55,890 nucleotides of DNA. Source: Dehalococcoidia bacterium. GTDB taxonomy: Bacteria > Chloroflexota > Dehalococcoidia > Lucifugimonadales > UBA1123. Below the pieces are notes generated by a model that searched no databases, had not been told where the DNA came from, and worked only from the letters and a program-made list of their open reading frames with translations. The stretch spans positions 1 through 55,890 of the forward strand of contig JAGWBK010000023.1 in the NCBI GenBank assembly GCA_021295915.1, read 5' to 3'. A program made the position numbers and the translations under genes. Shown here one piece after another: positions 8,554-17,142 of the stretch (positions are counted from its first letter, which is position 1; every line of letters starts with the position of its first letter).

Positions 8554-9861
8554 GTGACGATGACTGAGGAACCCAGAAACCCATCGTTCCGGCAGCTGAT
8601 TAGAACGCGGAACTTCGGACTGCTTTGGGGCGCGGGCGGACTGTCGGCCATCGCCGACCAGTTCGACCTGATCGCATTCCCGTGGCTGGTACTGCTGGTC
8701 ACAGGAGACCCACTTGCAGTTGGGATTGTGATTTCGGTGGGCAGCATTCCCGCAGTGTTCTTCATGCTGCTTGGCGGGTCTCTCGCCGACAGATACGGCC
8801 CACGACTGATCATGCTGTTCAGCAACGCCACCCGAATTGTGCTCGTCACAACGCTGGCTGTGCTGATTCTGACTGACATGACGAGCCTGTGGCTCATTTA
8901 CCTGTTCTCGTTACTGAAAGGTACAGCGGACTCGTTCTACTACCCGGCTCACCTGGCGATACTGCCGCGGGTTGTTCCGACCGGACTGCTGCCCCAGTCA
9001 AATGCGGTGATCCACACGACCTCGGAATTGAGTGGATTCATCGGTCCCGCACTGGCCGGAAGCCTCATAGCACTCTTCAACAGTGGTGGACCTATGGGAG
9101 GCGGCTCGGACAAGACGGGGATAGGGATTGTGTTTGCGGTGATGGCGGTTGCCCTCCTGGTCTCTTCACTGATGCTGCTCATCCTTCGGATTGATAGCTC
9201 CAGTGCAGATTCCGAGGGCACGGACGCCGCCGAATCCAGTGTTCTGTCGTCCATTGCACAGGGGATCAGACACGTCCGCTCTGACGGATCGATGCTCGCA
9301 GTATTCCTGCTCATCGCAGGGGTCGAAATTCTGATAGAAGGCCCGGTAACCGTCGGACTCCCTGTCCTGTCGGAAATGAGGTTCGCAGAGGGCGCATTCG
9401 CTTTGGGAGTCATCACATCGATGTACGCTGGTGGGACGGTAATGGGTGCGATTCTTGCAGGGACACTGCCCGCGCCGCGTCGTCGCCTGGGACCGATCTT
9501 GATAGCAGCCTTTGCACTGTCCGGCATACTCATGATGCCCTTAGGATTGCTAACGTCGATGTGGTATGCGGTGTGTATCGGGCTGGCCGTCGGGGTGCTG
9601 GGCGGATACATAGACGTAATCCTCACATCGTGGCTACAGGCCCGTACACCTCAGGCAATGCTCGGCCGGGTGATGAGCCTCCTGACGATTTCGGCGATCG
9701 GGTTATCGCCAATCTCTTACGCGGCCTCCGGCGCTCTGATGAAGGTAAGCCTGCGGTGGGTGTTCATTGCCTCCGGTGGGCTGATGGCGTTATTCAGCAT
9801 CGCCGTCGGGCTGCGGCGCGAGATACGTGAGATGGGCGGGGCGGAAGGCCGAAACGACTAG
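8554..9861 (+). CDS. MFS transporter (MFS_3 / EntS-like exporter)
   Basis: A 435-residue, 12-helix major facilitator protein in the inner membrane. The opening (RTRNFGLLWGAGGLSAIADQF) and the loop between helices 2 and 3 (GGSLADRYGPRLIML) match the EntS/MFS_3 drug and siderophore exporter branch. The middle carries a polar loop (SSSADSEGTDAAESS, about residue 215-230), and the second half repeats the layout (GTLPAPRRRLGP). The frame opens with GTG at 8554. An ATG two codons later at 8560 is equally possible and has AGGTG close upstream. Substrate unknown; export is inferred from the subfamily. It stands alone between a large intergenic region and a scar of gene fragments. Confidence 0.85.
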   Translation: MTMTEEPRNPSFRQLIRTRNFGLLWGAGGLSAIADQFDLIAFPWLVLLVTGDPLAVGIVISVGSIPAVFFMLLGGSLADRYGPRLIMLFSNATRIVLVTTLAVLILTDMTSLWLIYLFSLLKGTADSFYYPAHLAILPRVVPTGLLPQSNAVIHTTSELSGFIGPALAGSLIALFNSGGPMGGGSDKTGIGIVFAVMAVALLVSSLMLLILRIDSSSADSEGTDAAESSVLSSIAQGIRHVRSDGSMLAVFLLIAGVEILIEGPVTVGLPVLSEMRFAEGAFALGVITSMYAGGTVMGAILAGTLPAPRRRLGPILIAAFALSGILMMPLGLLTSMWYAVCIGLAVGVLGGYIDVILTSWLQARTPQAMLGRVMSLLTISAIGLSPISYAASGALMKVSLRWVFIASGGLMALFSIAVGLRREIREMGGAEGRND

Positions 9862-9937
9862 CCGCACAGCGTCTCTGACGCTGGCAACCCGCGCAGATTT
9901 AGAGAGGTGGGGATTCCGTCAGCGCGGGTGGCAGGCG

Positions 9938-10048
9938 CTAGTGGCTGTGGTGGTTGACCTGTTCTCGGTGTTGGCGCAGCAGGTCCTTGCCGTAGTCGTT
10001 GCCGTTGGGAGTCCGCACCACGGTGTGGATGTGATTTCGGGTGGGCTC
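9938..10048 (-). repeat. Partial duplicate of the DUF3500 gene 3' end
   Basis: About 110 bases nearly identical to 12564-12674, the end of the DUF3500 gene. Over this stretch the same frame is kept and encodes the identical ending EPTRNHIHTVVRTPNG through NHHSH and the stop. Only a few substitutions differ (for example TTCTCGGTGTTGG against TTCCCGGTGCTGG). Beyond it the sequence switches abruptly to an unrelated transporter fragment on the other strand. It is a rearrangement scar, not a gene. Confidence 0.85.
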
Positions 10049-10073
10049 GCCGCCCTTCCCCAGCTCGGCCTGC

Positions 10074-10352
10074 TGCCTTTCCGACATCGTCAACAATGCC
10101 ACTGCAGTCATCCTGATGGCGCCTGTATCGATGGGAGTATCCACCAGTCTTGGGGCCTCGGTCGACCCGTTCCTGATGGCGGTGGCAATTGGTGGGTCGT
10201 CAGCCTTTCTTACACCCATTGGACACCAGTCCAACACCATTGTGATGGGGCCCGGGGGTTACAGGTTTGGGGACTACTGGAGGATGGGCCTTCCCCTGGA
10301 GGTTCTGATAGTAGCCATCTCCGTGCCGCTGATCATGTGGGCCTGGCCGCTG
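10074..10352 (+). pseudogene. C-terminal fragment of an SLC13/DASS-type anion transporter
   Basis: About 90 residues that match the end of sodium-dependent dicarboxylate/sulfate transporters of the SLC13 family. They include the second NNAT motif (IVNNATAVILMAPVSMGV), the FLMAVAIGGSSAFLTPIGHQSN hairpin, the GPGGYRFGDYWRMGLP loop and a last helix ending in IMWAWPL. The roughly 400 residues that should precede it are absent; the DUF3500 end fragment lies in their place. The frame then runs on into antisense of the next gene. A broken transporter left by rearrangement. Confidence 0.8.
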
Positions 10353-10363
10353 GGGATCCGACT

Positions 10364-12415
10364 TCAATCACCTGCATCGCGTGGGGAGTCGTCTCCATCT
10401 GCCGACATTATGGCCCTCTGCACCTCGTCAACGGCCTCTGGCCCTATTTCCTCCGCGGCCAGCAGCGCACTCTTTGCTACGGTGTCATGCGCCTCAGCTT
10501 CGGAAATTCCGAGCATGGTCGATAGTTCCGATACGCTCTCAAGTGCGCCGAGAGCCGCCCTGAACAGGCTGCCTCCAACCTCGTGCGCTCCCTGAACGAT
10601 GCCGTGTGCCGCACCCTCTATGGCTTGTGCCGAGCCAACTGTGGACCTGCCCACAGCCCTCGACGCTCCAATGAGCGCGCCCTGGGCGAGGGTTTCGATA
10701 CTTGCCTCCACTTCGTTGGCCGCGTTCAGGACGCCCCTGGCTGAGTGTTTGGCAATCTCCGCTCCCGCATCTCCGATCTCGGCTACCGGCCCGGCTGCCG
10801 CACTCACTGCCTCGGAAGCCGTTCTGGCAATTGCATCAGCTGATGTCGCACCCTGTCCGGCAGCGGCCGTCGCTGTCCTCGTGGCGGATGCCAACTGGTA
10901 CGCGGTTACGCCAATCGCCACGTCCACGCCCGGGACGTGCCTGAGATAGCCATACGGGAACTGTGCGGCCAACCTCAATCCGGGAACGGAACTCACAGCG
11001 CGGGACATGTCCGCCGCACCTGCCATGAGCTCGTCCATTACCTCCTCGCGAGTTGCTTCACCCTCCTCTCGTATTGTCGTAAGTGTGTTCAACGCGACGA
11101 GACCGAGTACGAACGATATGGCGAACAGGAAGTCGTGTCCGGTGAGGCTGAAGGCGGGAAGTCCGACAGCCCTCTGAGGATCGATCCACTCGACACTGAC
11201 GTTGAATGCGCGCACGCTGAAGAAGTCGGCGAACCTTCCCCCCACGAGAGGTGCCAGGCCTGCACCCAGATTGGTTGCCAGCGATGCGCCTGCGAGATAA
11301 GGGCCTGCATCGCCCGTGGGCGCCAGCTTCATGCCTATGGCCTGGGTGGTGACATTGATCCCTGCAATCGCTATCCCGGCGAATACGTGGAGTATCACGA
11401 GCAGGGGTATGGTGAGGGCGTACCTGTCCGGCAGTGTGGTGAAGGTCCAGCCCAGGATCACGAGGAGTAGAAGGGACGTGCAGACAGAAAGAATGACCTT
11501 GCTGCCCATCCTGTCCGACATTGGTCCCCACACCCGCAGGAACAGCAGGTTCGAGATCTGGCTGACGACCGTGAGCGCAATCACGACGGTCAACGGCAGA
11601 CCTATGCGCTCGAGCATGTAGACCGCGAAGAACGGGATGGCTAGGTTGGCCGTGAACCCCCGGAAGAACAGGAAGTTCATGAGCTGGCGGAAGTTTCTGT
11701 CCCTCAGGGGCCTCGTCAGGTTGTCTGCCAGGGAGGGCCGGCCACCAACGGGAGTCTGCATCAGCGGTTCGGGGACAAACATCATGAATATCGGGCTGGC
11801 CATTCCGATGAAGATCACCCCGGCCAGCAGGGCTATCGTGTAGCCGTATATCTCGCCGTCGCCGGGGTTCTGGGTCTTCCAGAAGTCCACGAAGAAGGAC
11901 GCGCCAAGGCTGAAGACTATGGCAGCGACCATCGCCAGTGTGAGTCGTCTTGAGTGGAAGCTGCCCAGCCTGTCCGCAGGGACAAGGTCGCGCACCCAGC
12001 TGTTGAAATTGACGTTCCGTGCTGAGGCGAGAAGGCTGCGAAGCGCTACCAACCCGAGCAGTGTGGATATGGACAGCGCTCCACTGGTGCCGATGAAGAC
12101 AGGAATGAGTGCAATGGGGACCCAGACCAGCTGGGATGCCGTCCACGCGACCACGGCAAACGCTTTCCTCACCTTGAGGCGTTCCACGAGGATGATCATC
12201 AGTATCTGAGTGGGCTGCACCATGAATGGCAGCGCCGCCAGAACGCCTATCTGAAAGTTGTTGGCTCCCATGAGAAGCGCGTAGGCGGCGAGGAAGCCAC
12301 TCTCAGTGATGCTGTTGAACCCCATCGTGGCTGCCCCTTCCCAGGTCAGCCACTTCATGCCCCTCTCGGTTTCCTCGTCGGAGAGCGTGGGTCTTGGCAG
12401 TAGAAATCTAAGCAT
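10364..12415 (-). CDS. MFS transporter with a long Ala-rich C-terminal extension
   Basis: A 683-residue protein. Residues about 15-450 form a 12-helix MFS transporter. It has MTERGMKW-like polar starts and an early GFNSITESGFLAAYALLMGANNF helix; it also has VRDLVPADRLGSFHSRR in the central part and WGPMSDRMGSKVIL at the helix 8/9 loop. The remaining 224 residues (from about 460) are outside any MFS: Ala/Gly/Ser/Glu-rich, with repeated short stretches (SADAIARTASEAVSAAAG, SARGVLNAANEVEAS, GSAQAIEGAAHGIVQGAHEV) that look like amphipathic helices, and a charged end. The ATG follows CGGAGCAA. Substrate unknown. The extension resembles apolipoprotein- or LEA-like helical repeats in composition only; I cannot assign it. 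Confidence 0.8.
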   Translation of the reverse strand: MLRFLLPRPTLSDEETERGMKWLTWEGAATMGFNSITESGFLAAYALLMGANNFQIGVLAALPFMVQPTQILMIILVERLKVRKAFAVVAWTASQLVWVPIALIPVFIGTSGALSISTLLGLVALRSLLASARNVNFNSWVRDLVPADRLGSFHSRRLTLAMVAAIVFSLGASFFVDFWKTQNPGDGEIYGYTIALLAGVIFIGMASPIFMMFVPEPLMQTPVGGRPSLADNLTRPLRDRNFRQLMNFLFFRGFTANLAIPFFAVYMLERIGLPLTVVIALTVVSQISNLLFLRVWGPMSDRMGSKVILSVCTSLLLLVILGWTFTTLPDRYALTIPLLVILHVFAGIAIAGINVTTQAIGMKLAPTGDAGPYLAGASLATNLGAGLAPLVGGRFADFFSVRAFNVSVEWIDPQRAVGLPAFSLTGHDFLFAISFVLGLVALNTLTTIREEGEATREEVMDELMAGAADMSRAVSSVPGLRLAAQFPYGYLRHVPGVDVAIGVTAYQLASATRTATAAAGQGATSADAIARTASEAVSAAAGPVAEIGDAGAEIAKHSARGVLNAANEVEASIETLAQGALIGASRAVGRSTVGSAQAIEGAAHGIVQGAHEVGGSLFRAALGALESVSELSTMLGISEAEAHDTVAKSALLAAEEIGPEAVDEVQRAIMSADGDDSPRDAGD

Positions 12416-12563
12416 TTGCTCCGATGACTATACCAGCGACCAGTGAGATGGCCAGCAGGCTCCCGACGGCCTCTCGAATCGGGTCCTCAGATAACGCGGA
12501 GGCGGAGTGAGAGTACACGTCACTGGTTAAGCTGGGTCAGGAACGAAGTGAAGGCGTCAGTCG

Positions 12564-13739
12564 CTAGTGGCTGTGGTGGTTGACCTGTTCCCGGTGCTGG
12601 CGCAGCAGGTCCTTGCCGTAGTCGTTGCCGTTGGGAGTCCGCACCACGGTGTGGATGTGATTTCGCGTTGGTTCGTCGTTGTCCAGGAAGATACCGCCCT
12701 GGTGGTCGAACTCGATTAGGACTACAGGGCTGTGCACCCGGTAGTAGAAGACGCTGTCCTCGTCGGTGCCGCCCATCCAGGCGAATTGGGTCTCGTCGAG
12801 GTGCTCCCTTATCTCTTCCATTCTGAGCTCGGCGTGATCGGAACGCATTCGGTTGATGTAGGTGCCGATCAGGTCGAACATGAGTGCCTGCTGACGGCTG
12901 GATAGTTCATCGAACTTGATGCCCTCATAACGCATCTCGAAGTTGTCCCTGAATGCGCCCGTGAAGACGCCAGGGGGAACGTCATTGGAGACTATCGCCT
13001 TGCTCCGCTGCTCGGCGGATAGCGTACGGGCGAGATTCAACGCTGTACCCTCTTCAGCCTGGAAGACACGCGTTCCGGCGTGTTTGCCAATGTCGACAGC
13101 CACCGGCTCGGACCCCATGAACATGGGTGTCATCACCATCTGGCCTCCCAGCAGGAAGCAGTTGACGTTCAGATGGTGGCCATCGAACTGCCAGCCCCAC
13201 GGCTCGTCCAGGGAAGGCTCGCCGAGAACGCTCAGCCAGTAGAGCCACTCTCCCAGCTCGTCATCGCTGCCGGTGATCTCCCTAATGGACTCGTTGAGCT
13301 TCATGATGTTGCGGGCAAGCTTGAAGCCGCTGGGACTGAAGCTTTCTCGCAGCAGGTCGAATGCAAGGTCACGCTGGCCCTCGGTCATGTCCTCCATCAT
13401 CGCACCGTGGCGCATCAGGAAGACGTGGATGTTGCTCCAGCGTCGCCAGGCATCGCTGTCCACGGAGAAGAGCGCGGAGTCGCGCTGACCGGGGTCAACA
13501 CAGTCCAGCCAGGCATCGGCGGCCCGTTTCACCGCTTCATTGGACAGGCCGGTCTCTTGCAGGGTGAACAGATTTGGGACGACATGGCCGTCGGCAGTCA
13601 GTCCCCGGAAGGGTTCGGCGATCTGCGTCTCAGCATCCCGAATGTTGTTCGCCATCTGCTCCGACATATCGGGATCCAGCCTTCGGCCGGAAACAGGAGG
13701 ACGGTTTCGTACCTTAAAGTCCGTGAGTTCCAGCGTCAT
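12564..13739 (-). CDS. DUF3500 domain-containing protein
   Basis: A 391-residue protein of the DUF3500 family, a widespread group of unknown biochemical role. Family landmarks are the aromatic PWGWQFDGHHLNVNCF segment near residue 180, the GTALNLARTLSAEQRSKAI stretch near 230, and the final NHIHTVVRTPNGNDYGKDLL with its paired histidines. These could be metal ligands, but that is inference. The ATG at 13739 has AAGGAGA about nine bases upstream. No signal peptide is visible although many relatives are exported. Its last 110 bases are duplicated at 9938-10048. Confidence 0.88.
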   Translation of the reverse strand: MTLELTDFKVRNRPPVSGRRLDPDMSEQMANNIRDAETQIAEPFRGLTADGHVVPNLFTLQETGLSNEAVKRAADAWLDCVDPGQRDSALFSVDSDAWRRWSNIHVFLMRHGAMMEDMTEGQRDLAFDLLRESFSPSGFKLARNIMKLNESIREITGSDDELGEWLYWLSVLGEPSLDEPWGWQFDGHHLNVNCFLLGGQMVMTPMFMGSEPVAVDIGKHAGTRVFQAEEGTALNLARTLSAEQRSKAIVSNDVPPGVFTGAFRDNFEMRYEGIKFDELSSRQQALMFDLIGTYINRMRSDHAELRMEEIREHLDETQFAWMGGTDEDSVFYYRVHSPVVLIEFDHQGGIFLDNDEPTRNHIHTVVRTPNGNDYGKDLLRQHREQVNHHSH

Positions 13740-13887
13740 AAGTACCGTTCTCCTTGCTGAAGATACACAGATTATATTACGGAGGCCGCTTTCATATCAG
13801 CTTTCCACCGATTGACGGCAGGGAGGCATAGTTCTAATCTAGGCTCATCCACACTTATGTTAATCGGCCAGCCAGAAGGAGTAAGGC

Positions 13888-14760
13888 ATGACGTCCAGCA
13901 CACGCACCACCTATGAAGTCCAAGTAGAAGACGTAGAGTACCTGCGGCACGGCGACAAGCCCTTCCTGGCGCGACTCTTCAAGCCACAGGGCAGCGGGCC
14001 CTTCCCGGTGATGGTCGAGCTGCATGGCGGTGCCTGGGTGAACGGCACCCGTGAGAACGGCAACGTCGCCAACGAAGCGCTGGCGAAGAACGGCGTCATC
14101 GTGGCGGCCCTGGATTTCCGAGTTCCGCCGGAGGCGTCATACCCTGCCTCCCTGGCCGACATCCACTACGGAGTCCGCTGGTGCAAGGCCAACGCAGAAA
14201 GCTGGAACGGCATCTCGGGCAAGGTCGGCGCGATGGGCACCTCCAGCGGCGCTCACCAGGCCATGCTGCTGGGCATGAGGCCCAACGACTCCCGCTACGC
14301 GGCGCTGTCGCTCACCAACGGCGCGTCCGACGTAGACGGCACGCTGGACTGCGTGATCATGGTGTCCCCGGTGATCGATCCCCTGGGTCGCTATCATTAC
14401 GCCCAGGGTCTTCGGGAGGACGTCAAGCCGCCAGAGTCGATAGGCGCGAATACAGTGGCCATGCACGACCTGTACTGGGTGACGGAAGAGGCGATGGCAG
14501 AAGGCGCTCCGGCGCGAATCCTGGCCGCTGGCGAGCGCACTGAACTGCCGCACACACTGTGCCTTGCAAGGGACTACGAGGCATCTCACCCGCGCCCTGA
14601 CCTGGACGAGTTCATCAGCCAGTACCGCAAAGCCGGTGGGCAGATCGACGTGACGATCTTCGAAGGGGAGGGCCCAGGACTGCTGGCTGACCTCTCATTG
14701 GACGTCGCTCAGCAGACCCTCGAAGAGATGACCGCGTTCATCCAGGATAAGCTGGCGTAG
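13888..14760 (+). CDS. Alpha/beta hydrolase, hormone-sensitive-lipase-like
   Basis: A 290-residue cytosolic alpha/beta-hydrolase. It carries the HSL-family oxyanion motif HGGAW (46-50) and the nucleophile elbow GTSSG (117-121, Ser119), with supporting SYPASLADIHYGVRWCK near 84-100. The position where the catalytic histidine is expected reads FEGEGPGLL; relatives have a GHGF-type motif, so the histidine appears to be replaced by proline, and no other late histidine is in a suitable place. The enzyme may be inactive or use another base. The start is ATG behind AGAAGGAGTAAGGC. A clear terminator follows. Related enzymes are esterases or lactonases; the substrate here is unknown. Confidence 0.82.
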   Translation: MTSSTRTTYEVQVEDVEYLRHGDKPFLARLFKPQGSGPFPVMVELHGGAWVNGTRENGNVANEALAKNGVIVAALDFRVPPEASYPASLADIHYGVRWCKANAESWNGISGKVGAMGTSSGAHQAMLLGMRPNDSRYAALSLTNGASDVDGTLDCVIMVSPVIDPLGRYHYAQGLREDVKPPESIGANTVAMHDLYWVTEEAMAEGAPARILAAGERTELPHTLCLARDYEASHPRPDLDEFISQYRKAGGQIDVTIFEGEGPGLLADLSLDVAQQTLEEMTAFIQDKLA

Positions 14761-14788
14761 CCTAGCCCAAAACTCAGACGCAACAGCG

Positions 14789-14829
14789 ACGGCGGACCGG
14801 CCCAATGGGCTGAGTCCGCCGTTTTGTTT
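14789..14829 (+). terminator. Rho-independent terminator
   Basis: Perfect 9-base stem ACGGCGGAC (14789-14797) with GTCCGCCGT (14814-14822), a 16-base loop, then TTTTGTTT. It lies 29 bases after the hydrolase stop and upstream of the convergent permease end, so it should end plus-strand transcripts. Confidence 0.9.
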
Positions 14830-14904
14830 CGGGGTGCTAGTGCGGCGCATTCCTCAGGGGCCCAGATCCTGCCGTTGGCGGATATGGGCAAAATGCCTTT
14901 ACGG

Positions 14905-15801
14905 TTAACCGCCCCTCAGCCTGGGGTCAAGCAGGTCTCTTACAGCGTCCCCGAACATGTTTACACCGAAGATCACCAAAGCCAGGCAAAGACCCGGATA
15001 AAGAGCCAGCTCTGGTTTCACCTCCATATAGCGGCGACCTTCCCAGCTGAGCATTCCTCCCCAGCTGGGAACCTCGGGAGGCAGCCCGAATCCCAGGAAG
15101 CTCAGAGAAGCCTCGTCCAGGATTATGCCTCCGATGTTGATGCTGAATATGATGATCAAGGGAGCCATGATATTGGGCATGATGTGCCGCATCACCGTTC
15201 TTGTGATGGGGCTGCCAATTGCCTCAGCCGCCAGAAAGTAGTCATTCTCCTTGATGCCGATAACGGCACTTCTTACTACCCTTGAGCTATAAATGCCGGT
15301 CAATATGCCCAGAACAAGAATTATCTGCAATATACCCGGTCCCACAATTGACAGCACCGTCAACAGAATGAGCAGGCCCGGGAAGGCCAGAAAGGCGTCA
15401 ACAAATCTCTGCACTATGATGTCGTACTTGCCGCCGAAAAATCCCGAAGGGACGCCTATTATTGAAGCGATTATTACAGTGACGGAGGTTCCCGCCACAC
15501 CGACGACCATCGAGATGCGCGCGCCGTAGATAAGGCGGGTTAGGATGTCTCTTCCCACCTGATCGCCACCCAGCAGGTGACTTGCTGATGGTGGCACCAG
15601 CCTGTCCATTACGCGCATCTCGTCCACCCCGTAGGGAGTCAGGACGTCGGCGAAAACAGCGAGAAAGATCAGTGTCAAGAATATGACTCCCCCCACAACA
15701 CCCAACCGCTTCTCCTGCACAAGCCTGACGAAGAAATCGGCCAATGCGTTGCGCCTCTTCCTTTCGACTTCTTGTGGGGGGATATCTCTAAGCTGACTCA
15801 T
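14905..15801 (-). CDS. Peptide-type ABC transporter permease, DppC/OppC family
   Basis: A 298-residue inner-membrane permease of the dipeptide/oligopeptide/nickel family. It has an N-terminal helix (LGVVGGVIFLTLIFLAVFAD), the OppC-type loop SASHLLGGDQVGRDILTRLIYGAR, and the BPD_transp_1 core. The EAA-loop that contacts the ATPase reads EAIGSPITRTVMRHIMPNIMAPLI. The late DEASLSFLGFGLPPEVPSWGGML is a family hallmark. I chose the ATG at 15801 (MSQLRDIPPQE), which has GAGGGACAGAG upstream; the frame opens 16 codons earlier. It follows the DppB-type permease by 13 bases, so they form one operon with the binding protein. No ATPase subunit is encoded nearby; it must be supplied from elsewhere. Confidence 0.9.
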   Translation of the reverse strand: MSQLRDIPPQEVERKRRNALADFFVRLVQEKRLGVVGGVIFLTLIFLAVFADVLTPYGVDEMRVMDRLVPPSASHLLGGDQVGRDILTRLIYGARISMVVGVAGTSVTVIIASIIGVPSGFFGGKYDIIVQRFVDAFLAFPGLLILLTVLSIVGPGILQIILVLGILTGIYSSRVVRSAVIGIKENDYFLAAEAIGSPITRTVMRHIMPNIMAPLIIIFSINIGGIILDEASLSFLGFGLPPEVPSWGGMLSWEGRRYMEVKPELALYPGLCLALVIFGVNMFGDAVRDLLDPRLRGG

Positions 15802-15814
15802 CTCTGTCCCTCGA

Positions 15815-16825
15815 CTACCTGTAGCGGATCCTGGGATCCAGATAGGCATAGGAGATGTCTACCAATAGGTTGACTATTACTACCACGGTGGCGACAACCA
15901 AATTCACTCCAGAGACAACGGTGTAATCTCTTTGCAGCAGCGAGGTTACCATCAGACGCCCCATCCCTGGCAGGGCGAATATATTCTCCATGATTACCGC
16001 GCCGCCGATCATGATGGGCAAGCTCGCTCCTACTATGGTCACTACCGGAATCAGCGCGTTCTTCAGGGCGTGCCTCGTGACCACCACTCTCTCCGTCAGA
16101 CCCTTCGACCAGGCGGTCCTGATGTAGTCCTGCCTCAGCACCTCCAACATCATGGTGCGTGTCATCCGCATCGTCATTGCCGACATGGACGTCCCCAAAA
16201 TAGCAGCCGGAATAATGAACTGCTTTAGGTTTCCCAGAGGGTCTTCTCTGAAATAGATGAGCTCCACTGGTGGTGACCAGCCGAAATAGAGAGCTGGGTA
16301 TAGCATGACCATCATTGCCAGCCAGAAGTTGGGAGTTGACAGGCCGATGACGGCGATGGTGCGCGCCAGGTAATCGGCGACCGTATCCTGGCGAATCGCT
16401 GAGTAGATGCCAACTGGCAGGGCTATCACGAGCCCGATCACGACCGCCATGAGGCCAAGCTCGAAGGTTACTCCTATTCTTCTGAGAATCATCTCCGTTA
16501 CCGGCGCCCCCAGTTTCAGAGACGTACCCAGGCTGCCCTGGAAGATGCCGCTGTAGCTGTTCTCGCCGGTAACCGGGTCAGGGCGCGGTAACACCCCCAT
16601 CCAGCGACCGTATTGAACATATATGGGTACGTCGATGCCCCAGAGACGTTCCAGCGCTTCTCGGTCAAGAACCCCCGTAGAAGTACCCGAGGAGCGCTGT
16701 ATCTCCGCGATGAGACTGTCAACTATGTCGCCCGGTATGAGACGAATACTCAGAAAGACCAAGATAGAGACCATGAAGAGGGTGACTATCATCAACAGTA
16801 GTCTTCTGATCAAGTATTGACGCAT
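15815..16825 (-). CDS. Peptide-type ABC transporter permease, DppB/OppB family
   Basis: A 336-residue permease partner of the DppC-type protein. It begins MRQYLIRRLLLMIVTLFMVS, the usual first helix of DppB, followed by SIRLIPGD. A large periplasmic loop (about residues 45-110) precedes the SLGTSLKLGAPVTEMILRRIGVTFELG segment. The ATPase-contact loop is AWSKGLTERVVVTRHALKNALIPV, and the protein ends in the typical SYAYLDPRIRYR. The ATG at 16825 is five codons inside the frame and matches family starts; a weak GGGACC lies upstream. The central operon position (binding protein, DppB, DppC) supports import of a peptide-like or other oligomeric solute. Confidence 0.9.
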   Translation of the reverse strand: MRQYLIRRLLLMIVTLFMVSILVFLSIRLIPGDIVDSLIAEIQRSSGTSTGVLDREALERLWGIDVPIYVQYGRWMGVLPRPDPVTGENSYSGIFQGSLGTSLKLGAPVTEMILRRIGVTFELGLMAVVIGLVIALPVGIYSAIRQDTVADYLARTIAVIGLSTPNFWLAMMVMLYPALYFGWSPPVELIYFREDPLGNLKQFIIPAAILGTSMSAMTMRMTRTMMLEVLRQDYIRTAWSKGLTERVVVTRHALKNALIPVVTIVGASLPIMIGGAVIMENIFALPGMGRLMVTSLLQRDYTVVSGVNLVVATVVVIVNLLVDISYAYLDPRIRYR

Positions 16826-17142
16826 ATCAGGTCCCGGCACTAGTGCCGTTCAACGCCACCAGTGTCCTGAATCGTAAGTTCAGTTGGTAAATCGAGCGGC
16901 CTGTCAGGAGGTGTTGCGGGGAGTGGGTCACACTGGATGGGCCACTTCCCCTAATCCGGACGGCTTCCACGGCGGGGGATAGTTACATGTTCGAGCGAAG
17001 CTCGGGGAGGGCATAACCGAGTTGGGCAACATCGCCTTCGCTCATTGACTTAGCATTTAACGGCTGCCACGCAGAAAAGAGGCTGCCTAGGGCACAACCC
17101 CCAGCAACCTTAGATGAATCACTTATCCTCGGGAGCTGGCCA
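16826..17142. other. Intergenic region within the ABC transporter operon
   Basis: About 315 bases between the binding-protein gene and the permeases. I see no gene and no clear terminator. A small dyad CGAGC-GAA-GCTCG is at 16992-17004. The length suggests partial read-through or an internal promoter that lowers permease expression relative to the binding protein, but no hexamers are convincing. Confidence 0.4.

Noticed and set aside
8153-8584. 143-codon open frame on the minus strand in the large intergenic region
   Set aside because: No ribosome site, no recognisable motif, overlaps the start of the MFS gene in antisense, unlikely composition.
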